A stretch of DNA of 64,000 bases, from assembly GCA_011032825.1 (NCBI GenBank), contig JAADJZ010000015.1:1054001-1118000 (forward strand). Reading direction: 5' to 3'. The stretch comes from Massariosphaeria phaeospora. Lineage: Eukaryota; Ascomycota; Dothideomycetes; Pleosporales. The notes below the pieces were generated by a model, which searched no databases, was not told the DNA's origin, and saw only the letters and a list, made by a program, of their open reading frames with translations. Each line of letters starts with the position of its first letter. Position 1 is the first letter of the stretch. The translations under genes and the position numbers were made by a program. This document shows positions 35,127 through 44,152 of the stretch, one piece after another.

Positions 35127-35851
35127 TCAGCCGGCCAGGGGATTGGCGTGTATTGTAACCTTCTTGACCTCTACACGTTCTTTCGGCCGCGACTTTTTGT
35201 CCACCTCCATCTTCTCCATGTCGTCCAAGACCTCCATGCCTTCGAGAACCTTGCCGAAGACGGTGTTCTTGCCGTCTAAATGCGAGGCAGGCGCAAAGGT
35301 GATGAAGAACTGGCTGCCGTTTGTGTCGGGGCCTTTGTTTGCCATGCTGACGACGCCTTTGGCGTTGTGTCGGAGCGTTGGGCGAAGCTCATCCTCGAAC
35401 AGCTGGCTTGGGGTGTCGTAGATGGAGGTCGAGGTCTTGGATTTCGGGTCTGATGCAGGACTGCCTGTCTGCACCATGAAATTCGGAATCAGGCGGTGGA
35501 ACGGGCTGCCATTGTAGAAGCCCGAAGCGCAGAGGGCGAGGAAGTTCTCAGCTGTCTTGGGGACTGCTTCACAGAAAACCTCGAGCTTAATATCACCGCG
35601 CGAGGTGTGCAGCTGTGAGACTGTTAGCGGGCCATGACCGAGACTAGGCGGCCCGTGTCACTGGTATAGCATAGCGCGTGTGCAGTGAGAAGTAAGACGC
35701 TGCTGGACTGGGAAACCGATGCTCGGGCGCAGTGGCATCGGAGGATTGAGAGAGCTGTCGGGTGGGGAGGTTTGCGGCGAGTGCACCACAGGCACGGATG
35801 TGCGATGTAGAATCCCATGCGAAGACAGAGACGACTTACTGTTACAGACAT
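35127..35851 (-). CDS. cyp10: Cyclophilin, PPIL3 / Cyp10-type peptidyl-prolyl isomerase, 165 aa
   Basis: Two exons: 35851-35840 (12 nt, MSVT) and 35612-35127, phase 0, 165 residues. The spliced start MSVTLHTSRGDIKLEVFCE is that of PPIL3 orthologues; CEAVPKTAENFLALCASGFY and FHRLIPNFMVQTGSP follow. The catalytic Arg lies in F-H-R and the substrate-pocket residues in VSMANKGPDTNGSQFFIT. The usual G-T-G-x-G-G-x-S loop is replaced by SDPKSKTSTSIYDTP, a longer insertion. The Trp at the cyclosporin contact is not evident (HLDGKNTVFG has H-L-D-G). PPIL3 is a spliceosome-associated cyclophilin. The 227-nt intron is the longest in the housekeeping block. It converges on zpr1 and is divergent from the arrestin-like gene. 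Confidence 0.92.
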
Positions 35852-36610
35852 GGTGTCGGTCGGGCGTGTCGCGCATCCTCGGGCGAGCCGGCACAGTGGT
35901 GATGCGGGCGGTGGCTTTGCGCGCCGCAGAGTGAGGTCAGTTCTGTGTTCTGTGTTCTGTGTTCTGTGTTCAGCTTCACGGCGCCAACCAAGCAGCGGCC
36001 ACCAAGGCCAGACCACGCCAGCGACCATCATCGCATCTCCGCGACCTCGCCAGGCCCACCGCCGCCCGCCGTTCGGTCAAGACACACGTCCACAGCTCGC
36101 TGCTCGTCCGCCGTTGCCGCACGCACATTATCCATAGCCCCAGCCCCAGCCCGCTGCCCAGCCCAGCCCCAGCTCGCCCCCATTATTGCCCGCCCCAGCT
36201 CTCGGCCTATCACGACTCCAGCTTCCGCGCCGCCTGCAGCGCTGGCAGCCCTATACCCTCCGGACTGCAACGACCGCAACACCTGCGAGCTGCCGTCCAC
36301 GCCGTCGCTCTCCAATCTCCCTCGTCCCGCCTGCTCTCTCGACTGCCTGTCTGTGCGACCGGCCCGCAGCCGCGCATCGATACCCCGCCCGTTCGAGCCT
36401 CTGTGCCTACACTTGCATCTCAACCCCACCGTCCCGCCGCCGGAAGGCTACGCAGCGCCGTACACTGTCGCAAGCTGCCAGGCGCACCAAGCTACAGCAC
36501 CCGGAGCGCACTTTCGGCAGGCCTGGCATAAGGGGAGGCCGAACTGTCGCCCATGCGGCGCACTGTGTCGTCACAGGCTGGCGCCATCGACTTCGTCACA
36601 GTGAGCTACT
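35852..36610. promoter_or_regulatory. Divergent promoter between cyp10 and the arrestin-like gene
   Basis: 759 bp between start codons. It holds a short tandem array of TCTGTGT-type units at about 35940-35972 and long C-rich, purine-poor stretches that keep two overlapping plus-strand frames open (up to 219 codons, biased to Pro/Ala/Ser/Arg). I treat these as promoter/leader composition, not genes. Confidence 0.45.
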
Positions 36611-37997
36611 ATGGCGGCCTTTGTGCGCGTCTCAGGACCGCCAAATAGCAACTTCCTGGTGGGATATCCGGGCATATCTGCGACATTGGTATGTCTCTCG
36701 CCCTCTGGCCTCTATCCGGGGTCTGGCAAGCTCTCGCGCAGTCGTGTACACCTGTACGACGTTGATGTGCAGGGCCGCTTTCCACATTTGATATAGTCCA
36801 GATATGCTAACGATCCCACAGCCTAGGATAGAAGGAAAGGTCGAGATCCGGCCATCCATAGGAATATCGGCGCCCGTCAATGTGTCCCTTGTTACCATCT
36901 CCCTCCAGCGCCGCGAGACGATCCACCCCTCGGCCGAGTCGCTCACCAAGAAGCACCTGGCTGCACCGCGCAAGGAAATTACCGACATCGTTGGCAAGGA
37001 GATGCTACTCTTCAGGTGTCAGCCTGGAAAGGAGTCCGAGAGCATTCTGTCCATGGACCTGCCTTTCGTTATTTTCATACCATATGGCCGTGGCGGAGAG
37101 GAGGTCGCGAGGAGAGTGCCGCCCGCCAGCTTACAGCTTCCAAGTCGAACCGCTGAAACATTTTATGAGCTGGTTGTAATGGTCCAGCAAGGACACGTCG
37201 ACCAGAAGAAGTACGCATTTCCAGTACCAATATTACGATACGATACCCTTTCCACGTTCGGCATGTATAACCGGCAGGAGAGCGCTGAACGAGTTACCGA
37301 TCATCTGGTCACTCTGGGGATAAGTCTGCCACGGTGGAGTTACGGGCCACTAGATCCGGTCTCTGTCTACATCAAGTTGAGCCCTAACCCCGACTGGCTG
37401 AATAAAGCGAAAAAGATCACCATCCAGAAGATCACAGTCGGTATAGACGAGGAGATCATATTCAACCACCAGGGAGACGAGCCGACAAGGAAGATAAAGT
37501 CAATAGCCAGGACGACGCAGACTGTTGGCGTCAAGATGCCAGAGGCAGGCTATTTCACCAATCTTGGACTAGTATTTCCGGCAAAAGATTTACGCGATTC
37601 CGAGGGCATAATACCGAGGGGAAAGAAGGAGTTTCCCATGTATGCTTTGAACGGCTTTACAACGACAGGCACACTGTACAAGATTGAGTACTACTTGACT
37701 GTAAAGGTACGTGACGTGTGATCGTCGGCTGTATCTTTACTAACAGGAACGCAGGCCCAGATGAGTTCAGCCAAGGACATTCTCCTCCGTCAGCCGATCG
37801 TCGTCTGTCCTTTCGATCACGCCGGTTGCAAAGAAGAAATGGAAGCCATCGAGCAAGCCGCCAAAGACGCCGCCCACGTCAGCCCCGAAAATCCCATGTT
37901 ACCTGCTAGCACCATCGTCCGCGCGAACGAAATCAACGGTCTAAGAGCGCTGGGTATAGCCATAGTAGGGGGTGTTCGAAAGCCTCTTATTGAGTGA
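36611..37997 (+). CDS. Arrestin-like protein, 401 aa
   Basis: Three exons: 36611-36688, 36822-37706 and 37755-37997, all phase 0, 401 residues. Starts MAAFVRVSGPPNSNFLVGYP; after the first splice, PRIEGKVEIRPSIGISAPVN and VSLVTISLQRRETIHPSAES. The arrangement of beta-strand-rich N-half (FELVV-like FYELVVMVQQGHVDQKKYAF, FPVPILRYDTLSTFG) and C-half (LPRWSYGPLDPVSVYIKLSP, KITIQKITVGIDEEI, TLYKIEYYLTVKAQ) is that of two-lobed arrestin-like fungal proteins that bind membranes or ubiquitin ligases. The last exon adds LLRQPIVVCPFDHAGCKEEM and a short helical tail. I see no PY motif, so a Rsp5-adaptor role is not supported. The arrestin label is by fold-like pattern, with medium certainty; gene structure is firm. 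Confidence 0.78.
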
Positions 37998-38029
37998 GAC
38001 TCCATGAATGGGGCTCGAAGTTATTTTGA

Positions 38030-38431
38030 TGCAAGCGCTCGGACGCTACAATCTGTTACAATCTGGTCGGGGGCTTTGCATGCGATTGGAACGCATGGTA
38101 TAAGAGTTATCTGGATAGGGTCGTGTCGGATGATCTATCGTTTGAAGAGAAGCGTGCAAAGAGCCACGGCATATCACGAGACATTGCAATCGCATTGGTT
38201 GGGTTCGGTATCAAATACCAGGCGTTTAGGGCGCTCGACGCAAAACCACAGCAAACGGACACGCGTATACTACATCTGGATATTACAGCGCCGGAGCCTG
38301 GCGCGTACGGCACGACCAGGATTGAACTTTTTCGTTTTTCGCTAACCGCCGTTGTGCGGACGGCGTCTAGGGCGGCTGGCTGGTTCTTGCTGTCTTGCAT
38401 TGCTCTGGCGTTTTTGAGCCAGGGGTTATGA
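38030..38431 (+). other. Open frame without a start codon, downstream of the arrestin-like gene
   Basis: From 38030 to a stop at 38431 one frame stays open with coding-like composition: FACDWNAWYKSYLDRVVSDD, EEKRAKSHGISRDIAIALVG, RIELFRFSLTAVVRTASRAA, and a hydrophobic end WFLLSCIALAFLSQ that could be a tail anchor. No ATG precedes it in frame. Another frame just upstream starts at an ATG (about 38007) and stops at about 38103, so a frameshifted pseudogene or an alternative 3' exon are both possible. No family recognised. Confidence 0.3.
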
Positions 38432-38691
38432 TGGATGGCCTTTTACGATCCGTTCTTTTGATGGTTCTAATGTTGGGTTTAGTAGGGTGGGGGTGGGGGT
38501 GAGGACGAGATGTGTGTGCATAGTGTTTGCAGAGGTAGCCCAAAAGCTGGGCTTGGTTACATGTGAAGGGGTGATGATGGGGAGTGGGTGCGGATGAGGT
38601 AGCGACAACAGCAGCGGCCGCGCAGCGAATACCACACGATATTGATCTTACTGTGCGGTTTTGGACCACGCGCAATCTACTTAACAAGTTC
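38432..38691. other. Short non-coding gap before transposon copy B
   Basis: G/T-rich on the plus strand with runs of GGGGGTG; no gene. Confidence 0.4.
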
Positions 38692-38915
38692 TGCATCACC
38701 GCCCTGTCATAATTCATTTCCGATGCGCACACTTTAGCAAGCCTACCCTCTCACGTCTACGCTATACACAGACAATACCCAATATACTAGATACAATAGG
38801 GCTTTGTAAAGATAGAAGTAGACTATCTACATATTACTGAAAACTCCTAGGCTGTCAAAAGGATCGCGAAGTGTTCTGTAATATCGGCAATGCATTCTGC
38901 CAGGGAGGTGGCATC
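38692..38915. mobile_element. Miniature inverted-repeat element, family II copy B
   Basis: The element is 38698-38909 (212 bp). Left end ACCGCCCTGTCATAATTCAT; reverse complement of the right end ACCTCCCTGGCAGAATGCAT: imperfect terminal inverted repeats of about 27 bp. Flanks TGCATC (38692-38697) and GGCATC (38910-38915) match at five of six bases, an aged target duplication. It shares GATGCGCAC, CTAGATACA, TTTGTAAAGATAGA and AAACTCCTAGGCTGTC with copies A and C. Non-coding. Confidence 0.85.
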
Positions 38916-39134
38916 GCCACGTCTGCCAATTTTGATGAGATAGACATTGGCCAATGTTCGTAAGACTGCCGGAATACTCTACAGGATACTCCTGGCGCAA
39001 GTCACCTTCCCATGTTCTCATCGCTACATGCGATAGTCATTTCCGCTACATTGTGTCGGGTGCAAACCACCGTCTCTACACTCCCAAAGTACCACCTACC
39101 CCCATACAACCTATGCACAGCAGCTGAATATCGC

Positions 39135-39706
39135 TCAAGCTCCCCTCGTGCGAAACGCCAGATTCATGATCCTTCTTCCCCCACTAACCTCCGCCTCCTC
39201 TACACGACTGGCATCCTGATGATGACTTGGCTTCGGTGTGGACGCTGCCTTCTTCTTCGCCATGTGCTCGTCGATCATGGAGCTTATGGTGAAGTATTGT
39301 GGGCTGGTGGGGCCGAAGGTGTGGCTGGCGTTGCGGAGGGACGATTGGAGCTAGTGGGTGGTTAGTAGGAGAAAGAGAGAAGAGCAGAAAAATTGAGGAG
39401 GAAGGCGGAAAAAGTCGAAGTGGTGAGACAAGGGGCAGCAGTGCAACAAAGCTAAGCACATGGGAGCTCGTATCCTGCAGTACGGAAATTCTCAGTGGAA
39501 CACGAATACTCCATCAACGCGCATTTGCATTGCATACATTACGCATCAAATAGTCGCAGGGCGATGCGCGTGAAGATAGAGAAAAGACGAAGTAGAGACA
39601 AGAATTGTAAAGAGTGGAAAGAGAGTATGTGCATTGGGAAAGCGGAACGCGAGATGAAAGAGCTCACACTTACTGAGAGAAGGAGGTCGTCCTGTTCGCT
39701 TGCCAT
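39135..39706 (-). CDS. Small spliced protein of unknown function, 82 aa
   Basis: Two exons: 39706-39674 (33 nt, MASEQDDLLLS) and 39350-39135, phase 0, 82 residues. The 323-nt intron has a GTAAGT donor, a TACTAAC branch point and a CCCACTAG acceptor. Exon 2 reads LQSSLRNASHTFGPTSPQYF, TISSMIDEHMAKKKAA, then a Ser/His/Glu-rich stretch and NLAFRTRGA. The acidic-hydrophobic start D-D-L-L-L-S-L-Q-S-S-L-R is helical and looks like a subunit-interaction segment. I cannot place it in a family. The near-perfect splice signals and continuous frame support a real gene; the annotation rests on those alone. Confidence 0.5.
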
Positions 39707-40173
39707 TGCGGGCGCCGGAATCGAAGCACCAGGTGAGAGGGTGTGGAATTTGCTTATGTGTAGACGAGTTTGAGAACTTCGAATGGAGAGTGGTGAGTTC
39801 AGGTTGACGAGCGCCGTTCGTGATACCGTATGCGCGAAGATTTGTTGTTGTTCTGAGCTCTGGTGTGGGTGAGTTATGTAGGAAAGGTGTATGCAGCCCT
39901 AGAAGGTAAAGTGATTGAGTAAATAATTAATTGTTCGGAAAATTAGCAATGAAGAATCATACCTTTGCTGAAAATCGAAGCGCAAAGTAAAGTAATGTTT
40001 CCCTGCACGTAGGTACTCGGAGGTGTCACTAGTCCCGCGTCTAAGCTCTCACTCGGATCCCCCCACCTCGCCTATTCACTCACCCACGCACATGCGCCCA
40101 AAAAGACCACTCTATCCTAACAACACGGTAACGAAAGGATGATTAGCTGCTTTGAATTATGTGTAATTGGCTG
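39707..40173. other. Upstream region of the small gene
   Basis: Promoter side of the minus-strand 82-aa gene; AT-rich from about 39900. No gene or repeat. Confidence 0.4.
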
Positions 40174-40174
40174 G

Positions 40175-40336
40175 ATACCCTCTTACGGAAATGGAATCTC
40201 CGGAACTAAAGAGATAAACCTGCGCGCCTCTAAAAGGATTCTCTAACGCAGCAATGTAACTATAGAAAGCTACAATTCTATACACAGCTAAGTAGGTAGG
40301 GTTAGTTCCAGAGATCCCGTTTCCGCAAGAGATACC
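40175..40336. mobile_element. Miniature inverted-repeat element, family I copy 2
   Basis: The element is 40180-40331 (152 bp). Left end CTCTTACGGAAATGGAATCT; reverse complement of the right end CTCTTGCGGAAACGGGATCT, each continuing C-(T/C)-GGAACTAA: terminal inverted repeats of about 29 bp. Flanked by ATACC on both sides (40175-40179 and 40332-40336), extendable to GATACC if the terminal G is shared. Internally AATTGTAGCTTT and TGCGTTA recur on the minus strand, so it is inverted relative to copy 1 at 22467. Non-coding. Confidence 0.85.
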
Positions 40337-40480
40337 GTAGGTGTAAAGATACTGGCTCACTCACAACAGTGGGTAAATGTAGATCTAGCAGTGTAATTCA
40401 AGTACTTCTGTACATAGCTAGGGGTCTTAAATGTAGTTCTCTCTCAATATAAACTCAGCAGAGATGTCTGGGTAGCAAAG

Positions 40481-40560
40481 AATCGGTCCACACGCGCAAA
40501 AACCGTTCCACACACGCAAAAACCGTTCCACACACGCAAAAACCGTTCCACACACGCAAA
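40481..40560 (+). repeat. 20-bp minisatellite, four units, just downstream of tRNA-Leu
   Basis: Three identical units AACCGTTCCACACACGCAAA and one diverged first unit AATCGGTCCACACGCGCAAA. Each junction forms an A5 run (T5 on the tRNA strand). The array abuts the A7 run at 40565-40571 that is the likely Pol III terminator of the minus-strand tRNA. Confidence 0.9.
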
Positions 40561-40562
40561 AA

Positions 40563-40572
40563 CCAAAAAAAG
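40563..40572 (-). terminator. Pol III terminator of tRNA-Leu
   Basis: Run of seven T on the minus strand (A at 40565-40571), 9 nt beyond the tRNA 3' end; followed by further T5 runs in the minisatellite. Confidence 0.7.
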
Positions 40573-40580
40573 ATTGCACT

Positions 40581-40674
40581 GACATCGGTGGGATTCGAAC
40601 CCACGCCATTTCTGACTGCGGAGGATGCTCAAGAGTACCTAAACGCAGCGCCATAACCACTCGGCCACGATGCC
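40581..40674 (-). tRNA. tRNA-Leu (anticodon UAG) with a 16-nt intron
   Basis: Minus-strand folding: acceptor GGCATCG with CGATGTC (one G-T pair), D arm GCCGAGTGGTTATGGC, anticodon stem CTGCG/CGCAG, loop TTTAGG then an intron TACTCTTGAGCATCCT and C38, an 11-nt long variable arm (class II) TCAGAAATGGC, and T arm GTGGG-TTCGAAT-CCCAC. The discriminator base is A, as in Leu. The B box GGTTCGAATCC is perfect. Anticodon TAG reads CUA/CUN codons. A seven-T run 9 nt past the 3' end serves as terminator. Confidence 0.9.
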
Positions 40675-43108
40675 CCCAAGAGATTGATTTATGATGTTTC
40701 TGGGTTGATAAAATATCTATACAGCTGTAAAATGGCGGGATGAGCGCTGAGGGCGCCCCACAGGCTCCACAGAGCGCTAATAAGTACCAAGGGAACGGCA
40801 GGAAGCGGGGAACTTAGTACGGGACACAAGAGCGGCATTGTACGTCAGCATTTCCGGTCTATGGACATTATCTTCAGTGCCTTTACATATGCGTAAATCA
40901 TATCCAAATCGCACCATTCTTCACAGTTTAAGAGTACAGTATGAGTATATTGCGTAGCTCCGATGGCATTTCCTTGTCTTGGACCCCTCATATGAATAGT
41001 CAAATATTCTGACGCCTCGAGCTGTGCAAAGCCGCTTGCCATCAAAACCCGCGAATCGTCAAAAAGCTCGACATCAGGCACTGAATCCAACCCTGAGAAA
41101 TTACAGCCAGAGATATGCACACGTAAATTAATACTATTGTGCGTCCTCGGATTCCCGTAGCCTCGACGTTGCGGTGCGTGCCCGATAAGCGAGCCACGTT
41201 CCGCGCTAGCCACGCGAGATCTAGCGGCCCCGTGCGTTCCGATCGAGATCTCCACGTTCGTCCCATCACAACTGCCTGAATAAATTTTATTCAACAACAC
41301 ATACTATAAATGATTCCAGTCAATAGGGAACCATGACCACACTCTGTGATGTTTGCATTTGGAAGCAGTAGAGAATGGTGGTGAACTGAGGGCGGCGGCC
41401 GCCGGGTTCTGCCGTGCCGAGCTTATCGATAAGCAGTAGCGCTTTCCTCACATCGTCAGTTCAGACTTCACGGCTCTTGTTACCGTACCCCAAGCGCCCA
41501 CCGGCACTCGCGTAGTCATATACTCGGAGGTCACCACAGCATGAAGGACAAAAGCACGATCGACTGCAGCGCCACCTACACGGCGATAGACCGAACTTAG
41601 ATGGCTAGTCATGAGCTGCGTGCAGGACACAGCATCTCCAAACTGCCTCGCGCGCACCCCGACGCGCATCTCGCCGATTTCTCTCACATGGCGTAAACCC
41701 AGGTGCGTCTGTCGCTGATTACTATCAGTGCTTACTAGCTGACTTGCAAGATGAGTTCTCTCGAGGTCGCGATTTCTTCCACCGCACAGATGCGGACACA
41801 CACTCTGCTAGATCTGCCAAGGACAGGACCAGTCGTGTCAGTGGCTGAGACGCATTTTCCTTACACACCAGACAACCGATTAACGATGACGATATGAACC
41901 AGCTGCTTGGTCTTTATCGTCTCCTCGTCTGAGATGATCCCAGCTCCTCCTCGTCCTAGAATTCCGACAATCATGGCAGCGCTCACCCGTGGCCAAAAGA
42001 CACGGGCGAGGTTGACCGGATTGAGCAGGTGAATCCGAAGACATCACCCCCGAAGACGCCAAAGCCGGGAACATAACATGCACCAATGTTTCAGACTACG
42101 AAGATGAACAAGTCACCAAATCTAGCAAGAAGGTTGTGCATCGTACTGCTCTGGTTGACTCCCTAGCTGTAGCTACCTCGGACATAAGAAAACGACACGC
42201 GCAGCTGTCTGGCGCTGAAGCATGCTTTGGACTGCCAACATCAATACCAGTATGACGTGCTCTGGTAGAACGGTTAGGACGTTACCCGGCGTGGCGGCTA
42301 CGAGTGGACTTCGTAGAGGTAAAGGTAAGCCCTGTAGATGTTGCTGGAATTCCTTATACTGTCAGGAGGATCGTGCGCGAAGTCCGTTACGGCCGTATCA
42401 GTTGCCGCCGAGAACCAACCCAAAAAGATCTGCATGGCGGCCTGCTGCATTGGGTTATCTGTTCACATTTTATGTCCGGGCGATATATCGACAGCTGTAT
42501 AGCGCCGACCGCCACACAGCAGGGAGTATGCAGATATAGTGCCACCCCAAATCCACTTTTCCGGAACACGCAGACCGGTCAATAGGATCTGACGATGAGG
42601 CTCTTTGACGGTTGCGCAATCACCAACATAAGCAGTAGATATCATCGCGTTAGGAGACATAGACGCAATACCTAAAAGGTTAGTATGTGCATAGTGGAAT
42701 CTTGCTACTGCATTAGCTTTCATGAATTCGAAGGGAAAGAGCGTTGATGTCGATAGTGCGATGTATTCTCGGCATACGGGTTGTCATCTCTTGGACAGGA
42801 GTGAAGTTAACTGAGGTAGTTACCCGTCGCCTCTGCGATGTTGTTTGCTCGTTGGTTGACCGCCACTGTCGTGGAACTTTACGTTCATTGCTCTTATGTT
42901 CAGGGCACAGCTCTCCTACACCGCGTTCAGTTGCGACCAGGACGCAGCTCAAAGTGTCGTAGGAAAGCTGCGCCCTGGATGGAGCTTTCTTGTGCAGCAC
43001 TTCGTGCATTTCGAATGACGCCCGCGCTCTGCCCTGTCCAGCAATGCCAACCAAGTCGATGCCGTACGAGGAAGCTGTTCCAGAGCAGCGCGCTTCCCCC
43101 GACTCGCG
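40675..43108. other. 2.4 kb of the accessory island without a called gene
   Basis: Frames of 117-151 codons on the minus strand (40845-41300, 41448-41801, 42713-43144) lack any family signature. The first (MLLNKIYSGSCDGTNVEISI...) has the best composition but no signal peptide or domain. No repeats matching other parts of the window. Confidence 0.4.
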
Positions 43109-43234
43109 GTGCGGCCACGTCAGGCAATTATCGTAGCTGCCCATGCTAAAACTTCTTCAGTCAAACACCTACGACAGCAGACTCTCTCGTTCTTATATTC
43201 AGATGCCTGTTGGATAGCTTCTGTAGCTGCTAGT

Positions 43235-44152
43235 ATGGCCAAACTCACCTTTGGCATGCGTCGCAGCCAGCAATACCGAAACAAGCGCCTGGCATCCGCA
43301 TCGTCTGGCGATTCACATCCTGAGAAGAAGAAGAAGACTAATGCTGAGCCTGCGGTTAGAACGAATAGGTTGGTTAGGAAGCCTAGGTCGACTGCGAAGC
43401 AAACGCATGCAAAGAGTGTTCCTGCTGCCTCGTCAAACAACTACGCTCCCTCGTCGAGCAGTCCCGCTGCCTCGTTGAACAGTCCAGTTGCCTCGTTGAA
43501 CAAGCACGCTGCATCGTCGAACAAGCACGCTGCCTCGTCAAGCAACTACGCTCCCTCGTTCAACAATCAGGCTGCCTCGTCGAACAGGCACGCTGCCTCG
43601 TCAAGCAACTACGCTGTTGGGACGAAGGATTCGCCTATCTGTCTAGATAATACGGAAGAGTCTGAAGAGTTTGGAGAGTTTGGAGAGTCTGGAGAGTCTG
43701 ACAGCCAATTAGGGGACGATGTGGGTGTTGCTTCTCTGGACGACAAGGACGATGAAGACTGTTCTAGCTATGTGTCCTCTGCTCGAGACGAGAAGGATGA
43801 TGGAGATGTCAATGATGATGAAGACGACGAATATGTCGAAGATAATAGGCAGGATGAGCATAACGAGGATGATAAGGACGTTGAGGAGGTTGAGCAGGAT
43901 AGTGAGCAGGAAGGTGAAGAGTCAGGCAGGGCCGTCACGAAGCGCGTCAAGTCTCGCCGGTGTGTTTACGATCCAGCGCGCCGCCTTCCCGAAATGGTGC
44001 AGCCAGTGCATACGTCGGCTATAATGCCCTTTGCCTACAAAGTCCATTGGCCTTGTCCGTCATCCAGGTGCTCGAGGCGATTCGACACGAAACTGTTGTT
44101 GTTAGGTCACTTCACCAAGGCTCATGGCGTGAAAGCAGCATCATCGGTTTAA
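43235..44152 (+). CDS. Low-complexity protein with one C-terminal C2H2 zinc finger, about 305 aa
   Basis: Single frame to a stop at 44152. The start is taken as MAKLTFGMRRSQQYRN (43235); the frame is open further to an ATG at 43109, which would add 42 poorly composed residues. Order: a basic N-terminus with a KKKKTNAEP nuclear-signal-like stretch; nine tandem seven-residue units (SNNYAPS, LNKHAAS, SNKHAAS, SSNYAPS and similar); a long acidic tract of Asp/Glu; a basic KRVKSRRCVYDPARR; then MPFAYKVHWPCPSSRCSRRF with LLLLGHFTKAHG, a C-x4-C-x12-H-x4-H finger. Composition suggests a nuclear protein. No family name. Frame length, codon-periodic repeat and the terminal finger support a real gene. 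Confidence 0.6.
   Translation: MAKLTFGMRRSQQYRNKRLASASSGDSHPEKKKKTNAEPAVRTNRLVRKPRSTAKQTHAKSVPAASSNNYAPSSSSPAASLNSPVASLNKHAASSNKHAASSSNYAPSFNNQAASSNRHAASSSNYAVGTKDSPICLDNTEESEEFGEFGESGESDSQLGDDVGVASLDDKDDEDCSSYVSSARDEKDDGDVNDDEDDEYVEDNRQDEHNEDDKDVEEVEQDSEQEGEESGRAVTKRVKSRRCVYDPARRLPEMVQPVHTSAIMPFAYKVHWPCPSSRCSRRFDTKLLLLGHFTKAHGVKAASSV
43433..43621 (+). repeat. 21-bp in-frame minisatellite, nine units
   Basis: Nine consecutive 21-base units of the type TCG-AAC-AAG-CAC-GCT-GCC-TCG encode seven-residue repeats (consensus S-N-x-x-A-A-S). Units differ mainly in the variable pair (NY, SP, KH, NQ, RH). Lies in the zinc-finger gene. Confidence 0.85.

Noticed and set aside
35945..36604. 219-codon Pro/Ser/Arg-rich frame before the arrestin-like gene
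   Set aside because: A second frame of similar length overlaps it; both reflect C-rich promoter composition.
40481..40560. Possible CRISPR array
   Set aside because: Units are head-to-tail without spacers, only four copies, and the genome is eukaryotic; it is a minisatellite.
41448..41801. 117-codon minus-strand frame
   Set aside because: Cys/Arg/His-rich start and no domain; chance frame likely.
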